From Paraescarpia echinospica (lineage: Eukaryota; Annelida; Polychaeta; Sabellida; Siboglinidae), in NCBI GenBank assembly GCA_020002185.1, contig CM034544.1, forward strand, positions 7,221,690-7,285,689: a DNA stretch of 64,000 bases, written 5' to 3'. The position numbers and the translations under genes were made by a program. Of this stretch, positions 1-10,161 are shown piece by piece. Positions within the stretch are counted from its first letter, which is position 1. Each line of letters starts with the position of its first letter. Under the pieces are notes generated by a model. It was given only the letters and a program-made list of their open reading frames with translations, was not told where the DNA came from and did no database searches.

Positions 1-270
1 TTGGGAATTTTTTAAGAATATGACCTCTTCCCTGGAACCTATGTGCGATATGATATCACCAGCAAACGGACACTGCTTTTTGTTCTCTTCAATTGGTGTT
101 AACAATTTGTATGACAAAGACCTCATTAGATTGTGTAACTTCCCGGGGTGTAATTATCCGCAGTTTAAATGCCGCTGCTTTAAAGGGTTGGGCATTGCGA
201 GAGTATTTAAAGCTGTGATGAATATATGGTGTTGTCAACTACTGTATATCTCGCTATGGCTTCATTGCAG

Positions 271-447
271 CGATCACGTGTCCGATGCCGGAACTGCCAT
301 ACATGGGAGCGTACAACGTGACGTCGCTGACGTACAACTCACGTGTCGTGTACACGTGTCTCGGGGGATTGTCGTTGGCCGGGGGAGACAGGGAGCGCAC
401 GTGCGAGGCGAATGGCACGTGGAGTGGACAACCTCCGAAATGTCAGA
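271..447 (+). CDS. CCP (sushi) domain exon of a membrane CCP protein gene
   Basis: A complete complement-control-protein (sushi) module on one exon. The reading frame begins ITCPMPELPYMGAY, ends TWSGQPPKC, and has the four cysteines (TC, YTC, RTC, KC) and late Trp expected of the roughly 60-residue fold. The exon is bounded by a TTCATTGCAG acceptor and an A|GTGAGT donor. Both junctions are phase 1, the usual symmetric phase for CCP exons. CCP modules mediate protein-protein recognition, classically in complement regulators, selectins and adhesion proteins. The next CCP exon (795-974) and the membrane exon (3104-3384) have compatible phase, so I read them as one gene; its 5' part lies outside the window. 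The ligand cannot be told from sequence. Confidence 0.85.
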
Positions 448-794
448 GTGAGTTCGTCATTCAGAGTCGACAAAGTACAAAACGTGACGCCTGGTGTAAT
501 TTGTAATTATATCTAAGGACAAATGTAATTACACTATATTATGCAGTTACTCTATCGCTGAAAGAACTACCGATAAATAAGGGATACTGAATAAGGAATA
601 TCTGGCGAAAATTGTATTATATATTTCCGTGGATATAAATAACATCGATTGTAAGGAATACTTTTACAAAGTCCCACAGTATTCCTTACGTCGAACATCC
701 AACAAATCCTAACATATCAAAATAATGTAAATGAAGGCAGTGAAGATCGACAATAATTGCTTAGACTTCTTTTATAATTGACTGTTTACTGTAG

Positions 795-974
795 AAGTGG
801 AGTGTCCTCTGCCTCCGAATGTAGTCAACACGACGTGGTACGAAGACAAGAAGTCTCTCCGCAAGAGACGAGCCATCTACCAATGTCTGCCTCGGTACAG
901 ACTCGTGTCTGGGCAGTTGTGGAAGGAGTGTGGACCGCGGGGCGACTGGATTGGCGACGACGCCGTCTGCGAAG
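795..974 (+). CDS. Second CCP (sushi) domain exon of the same gene
   Basis: Sixty-residue CCP module beginning ECPLPPNVVN and ending DWIGDDAVCE, with four cysteines (EC, QC, EC, VC) and the Trp before the last one. The acceptor is ACTGTAG at 794 and the donor G|GTGGGC at 975; both junctions are phase 1, so it joins cleanly to the preceding CCP exon. The segment between its second and third cysteines is rich in basic residues (DKKSLRKRRA), which could favour polyanion binding; that is inference. The following intron carries a LINE on the opposite strand. Confidence 0.85.
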
Positions 975-1049
975 GTGGGCAGGAAACGACAGCTGTTCGT
1001 TGACATTAGCAATGCAATCATAAGTTTTGTTTTTAAGGTCAAATCCGTG

Positions 1050-2816
1050 TAAATAAAATAAAATAAAATTTATTTATACACCACATATCTCTACAAAACA
1101 GATTCAGGGGTGTTTACAAACTAAAACATGATGTAAGAATATATTACGTAGTCGTTATAATATTACAATACATGGGTTACATATGCTAATACAACTACAC
1201 ATTTTGATTATTATGCAAGCCATATATAACATTAAGATGTATATGTATTTATTTAAAGATATTAAAGAGAAAGGTTTTCAGGTCTCTCCTAAATCGTCCA
1301 GAGTCACGTTGGCGTCTTAGCTCTAGTGGAAGAGAATTCTAGGGGGTGAGACCTGCACATCAAAATGCGCGTCGGCCGAACCGTTCCAGGTTAACTCTAG
1401 GAACAACCATGATAAACTGGTCGGCCGAGCGAAGAGTACGAAGGGGAACATATGCAGACATACGGTCAGCAAGGTACTGTGGAGTGTTTGCATGCACAGC
1501 GCCGTGCATCAAGGTCACCAGTTTAAATTGAATTCACTGCGCCACAGGTAGCGAATATAGCTCTCGTAGTGCCGCCGTCATGCTTTGTTGGGCACGCCAA
1601 CGTTAGCAGAGGACGACACGCGAAGATAATCGCTGGACCATCTCTTGTCGGTGCAACAAGGTTCCAGTAATGCCGTACAGGGCCACGTTTCCGAAGTCGA
1701 ATCGCGAAGTGACTAGCGCGTGTACAAGCGACTTGCACGCTGAAAGCGGGAGAGATGATCGTATTCGCACTCTGCCACGTAGTTTGGCGTAGGCAACCCA
1801 ACTGGTACGGCTAATGTGTGCGGCCATCGACATCGTGGAGTCCAGCTGTACTCCAAGATATCGCAAGTTGGCGGAAGTGCTGACGTTGCAATCCCGTATG
1901 TCGATGGGAAGAGGCGGTAGCTGCGGAACACGGTTGTTTGGTGCTGCAAACAGTATCGCCTCTGTCTTCGCCTCGTTCAAAAGCAGGTAGCTCGACGTTA
2001 ACCATGCTTTCACGTCAGTCACACAATGGGATATCCATTCGGCGGCGGACGCTGAATCGTTTCGCGGAAAATTGACATAGGTTTCGTCAGCGTAGACATA
2101 GTAGAGAACATTGTGCTTCTCGAATACGTCGGAAAGACCAGCATTGTATATAGAAAATAAGAGAGGGCCCAAAACACTGCCCTGTGGAACTCCATGTCGT
2201 AGTCGGCTGTCGCAAGAAAGATGACCGTCAACCCTGACGCACTGTGTTCGGTCGGCAATGTAAGAGGCGAACCAGAAAAATGCGTCGCCTCGCACGCCGA
2301 TTCGATCTAGTTCAGCGACAAGAATGTCATGGTCGATCGTGTAGAACACAGCGCTGAGGTCAAGTAGAACTAGTACTACATGCTTACGAGTATCCGGTGA
2401 TCTTAACACGTCGTCTTGGATACACAAAATCGTTGTCTCAACACTGTGTGACGGGCGGTAGGCGCTCTGAAAAGGAACTCCGATGCCGTCGTGTTGCATA
2501 CGCAAACGTAATGGGACAGAGACGTGGTGTTTCAGTAACTTGGATGCGTACGGAAGTTTCGAGATAGGTCGGTAGCTGGCGTAGTCGTCGACAGGAAGAC
2601 CGGAACGTTTAAGAAGAAGCGTCATGACTGCGTGTTCAGGCGGGCGGGAACAGTGGAAGACTTGTCGGACAGGTTGATCAATTTCACGAGAATCGGCGCC
2701 AAGATGGGTGTTTTTGCTCTTCAGAATTACGGAGGGCAGTGGATCAAGCTTGGACGACTTTGTCTTGCTACTTATGATCAGTGTTGTTACTTCTTAGAGA
2801 GTAGCCGATTGAAACG
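1050..2816 (-). mobile_element. 5'-truncated CR1-like LINE in an intron of the CCP gene
   Basis: A non-LTR retrotransposon fragment read on the minus strand. On the plus strand it starts with AAATAAAATAAAATAAAA, the reverse complement of a simple 3' tail. It then gives a LINE C-terminal region (about 1263-1540, around RSADQFIMVVPRVNL), the reverse transcriptase (1603-2625), and the preceding linker up to about 2800 (KLDPLPSVIL). It is 5'-truncated, as most LINE copies are. The RT block order (YRPIS, DLS...IDHD, GVPQGSVLGPLLF, YADE) and C-terminal style fit the CR1/L2 group. It lies antisense within the intron between the second CCP exon and the membrane exon. Confidence 0.85.
1603..2625 (-). 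pseudogene. Reverse transcriptase of the CR1-like LINE, catalytically dead
   Basis: The frame is open for 340 residues and shows YRPISKLPYASKLL, GVPQGSVLGPLLFS and a downstream LNEAKTE segment, all typical LINE RT blocks. Two catalytic acidic positions are altered. The motif usually ending AFDTIDH reads VFYTIDH, with Tyr for the first Asp, and the usual YADD box reads YADE. The frame continues upstream without a stop past 2625, so the apparent start is not biological. Despite the long open frame this copy should not polymerise DNA; the loss is visible in the sequence, and its effect follows from the known role of the three RT aspartates. Confidence 0.85.
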
Positions 2817-3103
2817 CTAGCAGTGTACTGCCTTGGTTGCTAGCAGTATGTTGCCTTGGTTGGGCGTTCACAGCTATATTAAACATAATATGTTAGCAAT
2901 CGTGATCGTATGAGTAACTTTTAGTATACATTGCATACCACACTGTCAGTATTAGCAATTAAATCAACTAAACAGATACATATAAGATATGAGGATTACT
3001 GTCATAGCAATGGTCAATTTAGCAAAAACGTTAACACCCTTTCAAGTTAATGAGCCATCGTGTTCCGTGATTGCTTTCAATATCAACCTTATTTTCCATT
3101 CAG

Positions 3104-3384
3104 CAACCGGGGAAGAAGTCACTATCTTTGTCCCTGAAGACGAGGAACCAAAAACGAAGGCGGCGAAAGTGATGGCGTCTATTGGCTTCAAGAAGGCAGA
3201 CCAACAGTCGCCGAACATCGCGATTGGAGCTATCGGGATAGTGATGCTCGTTGTTCCTGTCCTGCTCCTCTTTGCTGCTGACTTCAACACGTTGAGGAGT
3301 CACTTCGGGATGATGAAGAGAAACCTTCAGTCTGGATACAGAAGACTCCGTCAGGGGAGGGCAAGAGTAGCGCCCCAGTTGTAA
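3104..3384 (+). CDS. Terminal exon: stalk, single transmembrane helix and short basic cytoplasmic tail
   Basis: The acceptor TTTTCCATTCAG ends at 3103 and leaves a phase-1 start, matching the two upstream CCP exons. The frame runs to a TAA at 3382-3384. It encodes an acidic, lysine-containing juxtamembrane stalk (VPEDEEPKTK), then a strongly hydrophobic stretch of about 20 residues beginning near IAIGAIGIVML, then a tail of about 33 residues rich in Arg and Lys (YRRLRQGRARV). That order is a type I single-pass topology with the CCP domains outside. I see no ITAM or ITIM-like tyrosine motif; one Tyr lies in SGYRRL. An ATG at 2989 would extend the open frame upstream, but the acceptor and phase match argue that translation enters by splicing. 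Confidence 0.7.
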
Positions 3385-3406
3385 GTGCTGAGTTGATTAT
3401 GATGAC

Positions 3407-3470
3407 GATGCTGTTGCTGGTGGTTGTGGTGGTGGAGTGGTGGTGGTGGTGGTGGTGGTGGTGGTGGTTT
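3407..3470. repeat. GGT/GTT trinucleotide microsatellite
   Basis: A run of GGT and GTT triplets directly after the CCP gene stop codon, so probably in its 3' UTR or just downstream. No AATAAA is seen close by. Confidence 0.9.
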
Positions 3471-3561
3471 GTGCGTGCGCGGGTGTGTCCGTGCATAAAA
3501 TGGGGTAGGTCAGCACTTATGTGAATGCACGTGTGTGAGCACTCCCATGTATAGATGTGTG

Positions 3562-3996
3562 CACATATGATACATGGCACTGTCGCTATTTGTACATTGT
3601 CTCATATGATACATGACACTGTCGCTATTTGTACATTGGCTCATATGATACATGACACTGTCGCTATTTGTACATTGGCTCATATGATACATGACACTGT
3701 CGCTATTTGTACATTGGCTCATATGATACATGACACTGTCGCTATTTGTACATCGGCTCATATGATACATGACACTGTCGCTATTTGTACATCGGCACAT
3801 ATGATACATGGCACTGTGACTATTTGTACATCGGCTCATATGATACATGAAACTGTCGCTATTTGTATATCGGCTCATATGATACATGGCCCTGTCGCTA
3901 TTTGTACATCGGCTCATATAATACATGGCACTGTCGCTATTTGTACATCGGCTCATATGATACATGGCCCTGTCGCTATTTGTACATCGGCTCAAA
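3562..3996. repeat. 39-bp minisatellite, 11 copies
   Basis: Head-to-tail units of 39 bp with landmarks CATATGATACATG and CGCTATTTGTACAT, differing at a few positions. Because 39 is divisible by three, long open frames appear on both strands (repeating 13-residue units). They have no independent support and I treat them as by-products. Confidence 0.95.
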
Positions 3997-3999
3997 TGT

Positions 4000-5040
4000 C
4001 ACTTCAATTACTGCGATACGATGGTTTTAACAAATCAACACGGACGCCTTGGAGTCAAAGATACGATTAATACTATGACCACCCTTGTTAGCAGGACAGC
4101 GTTAATGTGTTTGTATTAAGTATACATAATTCATAGATGTGTTTGCACGACGGTGTGTACACCACAATAAAATATATCGAATATACGACAGTTCCTGCAT
4201 TAAACACAGGTACCTGGGTCACTCCTATATCACAATTCCCTAATGTGAAAACAATATAACATCTTATCATGACACAGTATTTCGTTGAATGTGGTTATTG
4301 TAGCACTATTGTAAATACAACATGTCACTGCTAATTAGTTTAGTGAACAAAACGTAGTATAAAATCAAATGTGATTATATTATGCGATTGACTCTCTTAG
4401 GTGTGACATTTTAATACGGAGTCAGGGAACATCGCGATGGATTCCTCGCGGGCCAACGTATGATTGTATCATTCGCGACACGATTCCCCTGTCCATATGT
4501 TGAAATTAATAAGCAATACTATTGTAAATGAAGTTGCGTAACTGCATTAACTGATGTATTCCAAATATATGGCTTACATATTTTATTTTACATTGGTATA
4601 TGTGTGGATCTGTTTTGTAATGCGTTTAGAAAGGGATCCTCCACACACAAACTTGCAACGTTTTCGATGTATCGATGGCTGGTTTTGCACTAAGCATATA
4701 TGCGATGATATTTTGTGTGTGTTCTTACTTATCTGGTATTCACCTCACGTGTGTTGCTTTAGTTTTTAATTTTGATGCGTATTGTGGGGATGTGGAAATA
4801 AATGTACTTTATTTTATTAAAATTGGGTGATATGACCAAGTCTGCGACTCGGTATTTATACTTTGTTGAGTATGGCTAGTCAATGTGGGGTCATATTAGT
4901 TTAATGTAGGTTGGCTGGTTTTCTCTGCATAATCTAGTCTCTTAATTAGGTAGATTAATTAGGCCTATGTCAACGTCATATATGTAGTCTCTAGACAAGC
5001 ACTGTGGCATTGCGGTGGAAATGACGGAACCTTGGGAAAT
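4000..5040. other. AT-rich non-coding stretch
   Basis: No gene, RNA or clear repeat recognised. Short open frames here have no start context, splice or family support. Confidence 0.6.
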
Positions 5041-5068
5041 ATTTTGATTCCTCATAATATATACAATG

Positions 5069-5200
5069 ACGTTTACAAACTTCTACAATTCACAACGAAC
5101 CAACAATTATAAACTCAACGTATACATAATATATATAATCACGTTTACAAACATCTACAATTCAAAACGAACCAACAATTATAAACTTAACGTATACATA
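5069..5200. repeat. Tandem duplication of a 72-bp unit
   Basis: Two head-to-tail copies (about 5069-5140 and 5141-5200) sharing ACGTTTACAAAC and CGAACCAACAATTATAAAC with few differences. They abut the 5' edge of the LINE fragment that follows. A diverged relative of the motif seems to lie near 6678-6730. Confidence 0.85.
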
Positions 5201-5202
5201 CG

Positions 5203-5870
5203 TGATGTGGGAGAACAAATGAACATCACGTTGGATGGAAAGGAAATTAAGCAAGTGGGCGGCTTTGTGTACCTTGGAGGACTGGTTACAGCGGATGGGC
5301 GTTCAAAGGTGGAGGTGTGACGTCGAATACAAGCAGGAGCGAATACTTGGTAGAGGTAGTTATGATGGACAAAAAAATCTCGAAAAAGCTGAAAGGGAAA
5401 GTCCCGAGAGTGTGTGTTACATCGGCATGCCTATTATGGTCTGGAGACAGTGGCGCTGACAGAACTACAACAGCAGAAACTGCAATGTTGTGAGATCAAC
5501 TGGGTTAGAAGAATAATGTCGTATCTAGAGGGTAGATAGAAGAAGGACATATGATTTGAGAAAAGAGGCAATGCAGCGTAAGAGGAGGTTTTCCGGGAAG
5601 CTGGGTGAGATGGGCAGGCCACTTGGCAAGGTTGGATGCCAAAAAAATAGCAACGAGAGCAGAGGCGGAACAACATAAAGGACTCAGGATATGGGGAAAA
5701 CCACAGATGAGATGGGAGGAGGTGCGTGAGGAGGGACATGAGAAGGTCAGGGGAGGATGAAAGACGGAGAGAGGGAGCGATGGACAGAAAACTGTGGAAG
5801 GAAGACACATCGAGTGGTTCAGCTATACTGTACCTAACCGTCACTCTTTACAGAAGGGAACAAGGAGGAG
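5203..5870 (+). pseudogene. C-terminal LINE fragment, family A
   Basis: Decayed 3' part of a non-LTR retrotransposon polyprotein, readable only by changing frame several times. Recognisable pieces are VGGFVYLGGLVTADGRS (just after the palm domain), RRIQAGANTW, ALTELQQQKLQ, MGRPLGK / RWAGHLVR-type sequence and a 3' region with KAEAEQH-like residues. An in-frame TGA lies near 5318. The same family recurs at 54445-54720, giving two 5'-truncated copies 49 kb apart on the same strand. Confidence 0.75.
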
Positions 5871-6360
5871 AGCAACTTATACTTAACAAATTATCATAAT
5901 AAATAAAAGGACAGCTACTCTTCAGGGGGCGTCACGGTTTGTGGCTCCGTTATCTAGTTAATAACGGATGGAGCTGTTACTGATGTGTTGTTGACAGTTG
6001 ACACGCAGTAGACGGCATCGCATATAGCATACATCGAGTTGTGGGAGATGAGCATTGGTAGTCGTCCACGATTCCGCGCCATATAGAAGAACATAAATTT
6101 TCAGAGCGACAGTCGGCTAAGCGGTTGTTGCGATAAATGTTTTTTCCCCCAGTAGAAACAATGACCATTTTATTATCCCCGTTTTAACAAGATTTTGCTA
6201 TAAATGTAAAAATCGTGATAACGTACGTGTTTTCTTCCATTCGTCACACTAGAATACTCTCGAATGAATAATCTTACAGCAGTCAAAACACAAATACTTT
6301 TGATACTAGACAAAAGATCGACAAAAGGGAACGGATTGTTTACTTCCTTCTGTTTAGTAA
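5871..6360. other. Non-coding stretch
   Basis: Nothing recognised except a short palindrome around CCGTTATCTAGTTAATAACGG-like sequence near 5947-5968. Confidence 0.5.
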
Positions 6361-6640
6361 TCGCCGAAGAGACGCCCTTATTACGGATTTATACATAGCT
6401 TGTAATCACCCTTACGGATCTTAACCAAGACAATGTGACATGCAAGGTTGGAAGAATCATCCCTGTTGCTGACAACAAACTGGTTTTGTTCTTAAACGAT
6501 TGATGTCATTCCGCGTAGTAAATCAGCTTCGCTTTATCCTTGTCCGTGAGGTGGCGCCACCGTCGTGTCACTCCCAACCGCGTGGCTTCCGTCACAATTA
6601 ACATTGTGGCATAAATGCTTGAATCTAAGCAAACACTTTC
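6361..6640 (-). pseudogene. Decayed copy of an unrecognised coding remnant
   Basis: Minus-strand sequence clearly homologous to 7690-7980. Shared landmarks include ACCAAG, CAGCTTCGCTTTATC / TAGCTTCGCTTTATC and GTGAGGTGGCG / GTTAGGTGGCG. Translated pieces such as RHLTDKDKAKLIYY match RHLTVHDKAKLMYF of the other copy, but a stop (YYAE then stop) and at least one frameshift break it. I do not recognise the protein. Confidence 0.5.
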
Positions 6641-6859
6641 ATTATTATTCCTAATGATACATTCTGATCAAACGCCAAACACATTTACAACCTTATACAA
6701 TCCAAACGAATAATTAACTGTAAACTTGACAACAATGAAGCACACGAGATATTGCAAATGTATCGTCCTCTCCTAGTTTAATAGATCCATTCGCCTCATT
6801 TGTGTCCTTGAACTACTGGCGTGTGACCTATCAATTGGCGGTGTATGTCCGAAAAAAAG

Positions 6860-7300
6860 TTTTATATTCCTGCTAACGCTCCCTTGAAATCATGGCGTCC
6901 CCCGGATTCTGGGTGTGTCTCCCGGTCTCCCGGAATGCAGGTATATCTCCCGGATTTTCTCTAAAAACATCCAACACCGCCCTCTCTACTTCGAGACAGC
7001 GCAGAACCACTGGAGATATGGTGAGACGTGCTGAACCGCTAAATTTCCGGCGAAAAATCTCCAACAGCACCCCTGTCGCCGCACGAAAATTGTCGCCGCG
7101 ACGACGTAATTTCAGCTTATTGTAACTTCAACGGAGGCATATTAATTTTCCTAGCGTCTAGGTGGGGCACGGTCGCGTGGGCCCATTCCAAGAGGTCTAC
7201 GGCACGCGAAATTCCAAAGGTCTTGAAGGGGGACACGTGCCCCCAGGCTCCCCCTGGACACGCCTTTGGAACGTCCCGGATTTCAACAAAAAATAAGCAG
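6860..7300. repeat. GC-richer stretch with repeat-like character
   Basis: Contains reiterated CTCCCGG motifs (6900-6955) and a segment with CACGTGCCCCCAGGCTCCC (about 7233-7251). The second resembles AGCTGCCCCCTGTTCCCACG near 40571, so it is probably part of a dispersed repeat. No gene is supported. Confidence 0.4.
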
Positions 7301-7689
7301 GTAACCTGTTATTTAGAGCTACTAACTGTGTTCAGTAAACATATTGAGTTTGATTGCTCCACGGAGCGCCTCTGTTTCAGGCTCTCTGTGTGTATATCAT
7401 CGAGTTGATATTACAACACAGGGTTTGTTCCACATATTAACTCCACCAGGACACGCTTGTAGGCCCCACTGGTGCTGTGCTCAACCGGTAGACAGTGAAA
7501 ACTAAGTAAACTGATTTGAAATTAAGATCCCAACATGAATCAATCAGACAACATATGGAATTCGTCGGTAACAATCAAAATATACATATAGGACCAAACT
7601 TTTATATTGGTTAGGAATAGTCGGTCTGGCGTTTGCGATACGTTTTCCCCTTTCAGATGAACATGAAAACCGTGAACAAATTCCCAGAG
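7301..7689. other. Non-coding stretch
   Basis: No feature recognised. Confidence 0.4.
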
Positions 7690-7980
7690 ACGGCGCTCTT
7701 GGTAAGGATTTGTATATAATTTCTAATCATTAATATGGATTTTAACCAAGTAACGACGGCAAGCCGGGCTTACATTATCTTCATTATTGTTAACAAAAAC
7801 ATGTAGTTTTATTCTTAGTTGGTTGAGATCGTTCTTAGTAATGTCATTCTTGAAGTACATTAGCTTCGCTTTATCGTGAACCGTTAGGTGGCGTAAATGT
7901 TTTTTCGCTTGCTCAACGTGACTACATGGTTTTCCATCACAGTTGGTATTGAGATGGAAATATCGGAATCTCAACAAAGA
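7690..7980 (-). pseudogene. Better-preserved copy of the same unrecognised remnant (frame open 7723-7977)
   Basis: The minus-strand frame at 7723-7977 is open for 84 residues and reads HLNTNCDGKPCSHVEQAKKH near its start and CRRYLVKIHIND at its end. Homology with 6361-6640 at protein level suggests former coding sequence, perhaps part of a transposon or a gene-derived segment. No domain is recognised, and whether this copy is functional cannot be judged. Confidence 0.45.
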
Positions 7981-8104
7981 CTTAAATTACTATTATTTCT
8001 CAAAAGGTAAGTATTCACGTTAATATTCGACGCGAGAGACTAACAATCGAAAGAGTAACTATAAATTTGACAATACTGAAACAAATCACAAAATATACAG
8101 ATCG

Positions 8105-8124
8105 GAATCTCTCTTTCTCTCTTC

Positions 8125-8201
<77 letters not shown>

Positions 8202-8258
8202 TCTCTCACCCCTCTCTCTTCTCTGTCTCTCTCTGCATCTGTCTGTCTGTCTCTCTGA
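8105..8258. repeat. CT dinucleotide microsatellite
   Basis: About 150 bp of nearly pure CT repeats with short interruptions, ending in CTGT units. It creates artificial open frames on both strands. Confidence 0.97.
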
Positions 8259-8384
8259 TTATTATCGTCATTATTATTATTATTCTATGGACATCCAGTT
8301 AGAGGACCTGTGCCTATTCCTCGAAAGTTTTAGGTAAATGAAAATATGCCTGAAGATATGTATATTACGGTAGTCAATAGCGAC

Positions 8385-8795
8385 TGGCTATTCACAGAGC
8401 CCTGCTCTGCGAATAAGAAATGAAATCTTATTCGCAGAGCCCGCGATCAACCAATTAGCTAGCGCCTTTCAGCGCAGAGCCGACCAACCAGCAAAGATGG
8501 ACGCCACGAGATAAGTGTTGTAATAAAATTGTCGTCCCTCTCCAGTTATTGTCCCTTGAATTATCGTATAGATCTCTCCGCAAGATGCGGTGATGTATGT
8601 TTAATGACTGGCCAAAATAAGCGTCACTGAGAAAAAATAAACGCAGAGCCCAGCTGGAATCTGCGAACTACGCTATAGCGCACACATTCTGCGAATAAGA
8701 AACGAATTCTAATTCACAGAGCCCAGCCCTGCGAGTAAGAAATTGGTTCTAAGTCGCAGAGCTGTGCTCTGCGAATTAGAAATTAAATCTTAGCC
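8385..8795. repeat. Cluster of GCTCTGCGAATAAGA palindromes
   Basis: A perfect hairpin at 8404-8440 has 15-nt arms GCTCTGCGAATAAGA and TCTTATTCGCAGAGC around a 7-nt loop. Degenerate copies follow at about 8640-8720 and 8735-8790. A related palindrome recurs at 13212-13250, beyond the RTE element. Likely part of a hairpin-rich non-autonomous mobile element, of unknown type. Confidence 0.75.
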
Positions 8796-9132
8796 TCGTC
8801 CAAGTGTTTTTTTTGCTGTTTTAACAAAAACCTGATCAAATTCTTCCGTAAGGTATATACAGCTGTATGCACTAAATCTCGTAACACATATTCTGTCAAA
8901 TTTCCGCAAATAAACTGTTAGTAAAGTTTCTTTGAGTGAAGTACTTACGTAACCATACACAAACCAGTGGAAAGCAGTGGGCAACTACCGCTGTATTAGC
9001 ACAAGAAACCTTGATGGAGAATACAGACAGTAAGAGAGGTCCTAATGGTGAGACCCCAGGCTGGATAGGACGACACATACTGGGGAAGAGCTTGGAGATG
9101 TTGGAAGTAACGCCAGAGCTGATGACGGTAGT

Positions 9133-10134
9133 ATGCCCGACTGTGTGGGAGGTAAAACCAGCAACAAAAAGCTAAAAGGGAAAATCCATGTGGCAACATG
9201 GAACATCAGAAAAACGAGTCATGGAACATTACAAATGGTAACATCGGAAGCAGAAATATATAGGGTAGATATATTAGGGATTGCGGAACACAGGTTGGCC
9301 GGACAAGGACACTTTCGCCCGGATTCAGGAGGAAAGTTGATATACTCGGGAGCAACTAAGTCAGTGATGATTGGTGTTGCGTTCTATCTGTCAAAGAAAA
9401 CTGAAAATGCATTATTAGGATACAATCCGGTCAATGACAGAATTATTACCATAAGAATACGAGCAAAACCCACGAATATAACATGTATTCAAATTTATGC
9501 ACCAACGAGCACTGCAGACGACGATGTAATAGAAACGTTTTATGATACACTGCAACGAACAGTTGACGAGGTAAACAGGAGAGACATGGTAGTACTGATG
9601 GACGATTTCAATGCAAAAGTTGGCAGTTGTCAAAACGAAGAAGAAAATGGAAATATCGGGAAATATGGACTAGGCAAGAGAAATGGGAGAGGAGATAGAC
9701 TTGTTGAGTTTATCACAGAGAATGAACTGATTATCACTAATTCTTTCTTCAAACAACATCAAAGAAGGCTGTACACTTGGACAACACCAGATGGTCGGAA
9801 CAGAAATCAAATCGACTTTATACTGATACCAAAACGATGAAGGACGTCTGTGTTTAATGCAAAGACATTACCGGGAACCAATTGTGGCTCTGACCATGAA
9901 TTGCTAAGCGCCAAGATTGCGATAAAATTAAGAAAGATGAAGAGAGGAAAAGTGGTAGTGAGGTTAGACGTCAGTGATATCAAAAAAGGATACCGAGTAG
10001 AGGTTATGAACCGTTTCGGTGTATTACAGACAGTGGCTGACGAGAAGGAACCAGAAGAGTTGGCAGTAGAAATTAGGAACATCATTATGGAATCAGCTGA
10101 CAAACACTTCACTAAAAAGAGGAGACAAAATTAA
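9133..10134 (+). pseudogene. RTE endonuclease and linker
   Basis: AP-endonuclease-like domain that nicks target DNA to prime reverse transcription. Visible motifs are ATWNIRKT, an Asp-Ile-Leu-Gly-Ile-Ala-Glu segment with the conserved Glu, YAPTSTADDD, DDFNAKVG, and NQIDFILIPKR. A TGA at 9838-9840 then interrupts the frame, and the catalytic SDH motif (GSDHELLSAKI) follows in the same frame beyond it. The frame closes at the TAA at 10132 and resumes with PWINKD-type sequence. The stop before SDH alone would yield an endonuclease lacking its catalytic His. Confidence 0.85.
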
Positions 10135-10161
10135 CCATGGATAAACAAAGACACACTGCAG

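Noticed and set aside
20..451. 143-codon open frame overlapping the first CCP exon, with CDMISPANG-like residues at its start
   Set aside because: It is in a different frame from the CCP module and ignores the clear splice sites; the NG-containing motif lacks the rest of a CCP fold.
3510..4070. Long open frames on both strands at 3.5-4.1 kb
   Set aside because: Produced by the 39-bp minisatellite, whose unit is divisible by three; no independent coding support.
4554..4769. Hydrophobic/Cys-rich 71-codon open frame
   Set aside because: AT-rich context, no splice or family support.
8015..8258. Leu/Ser-rich and Arg/Glu-rich open frames
   Set aside because: Translations of a CT microsatellite.
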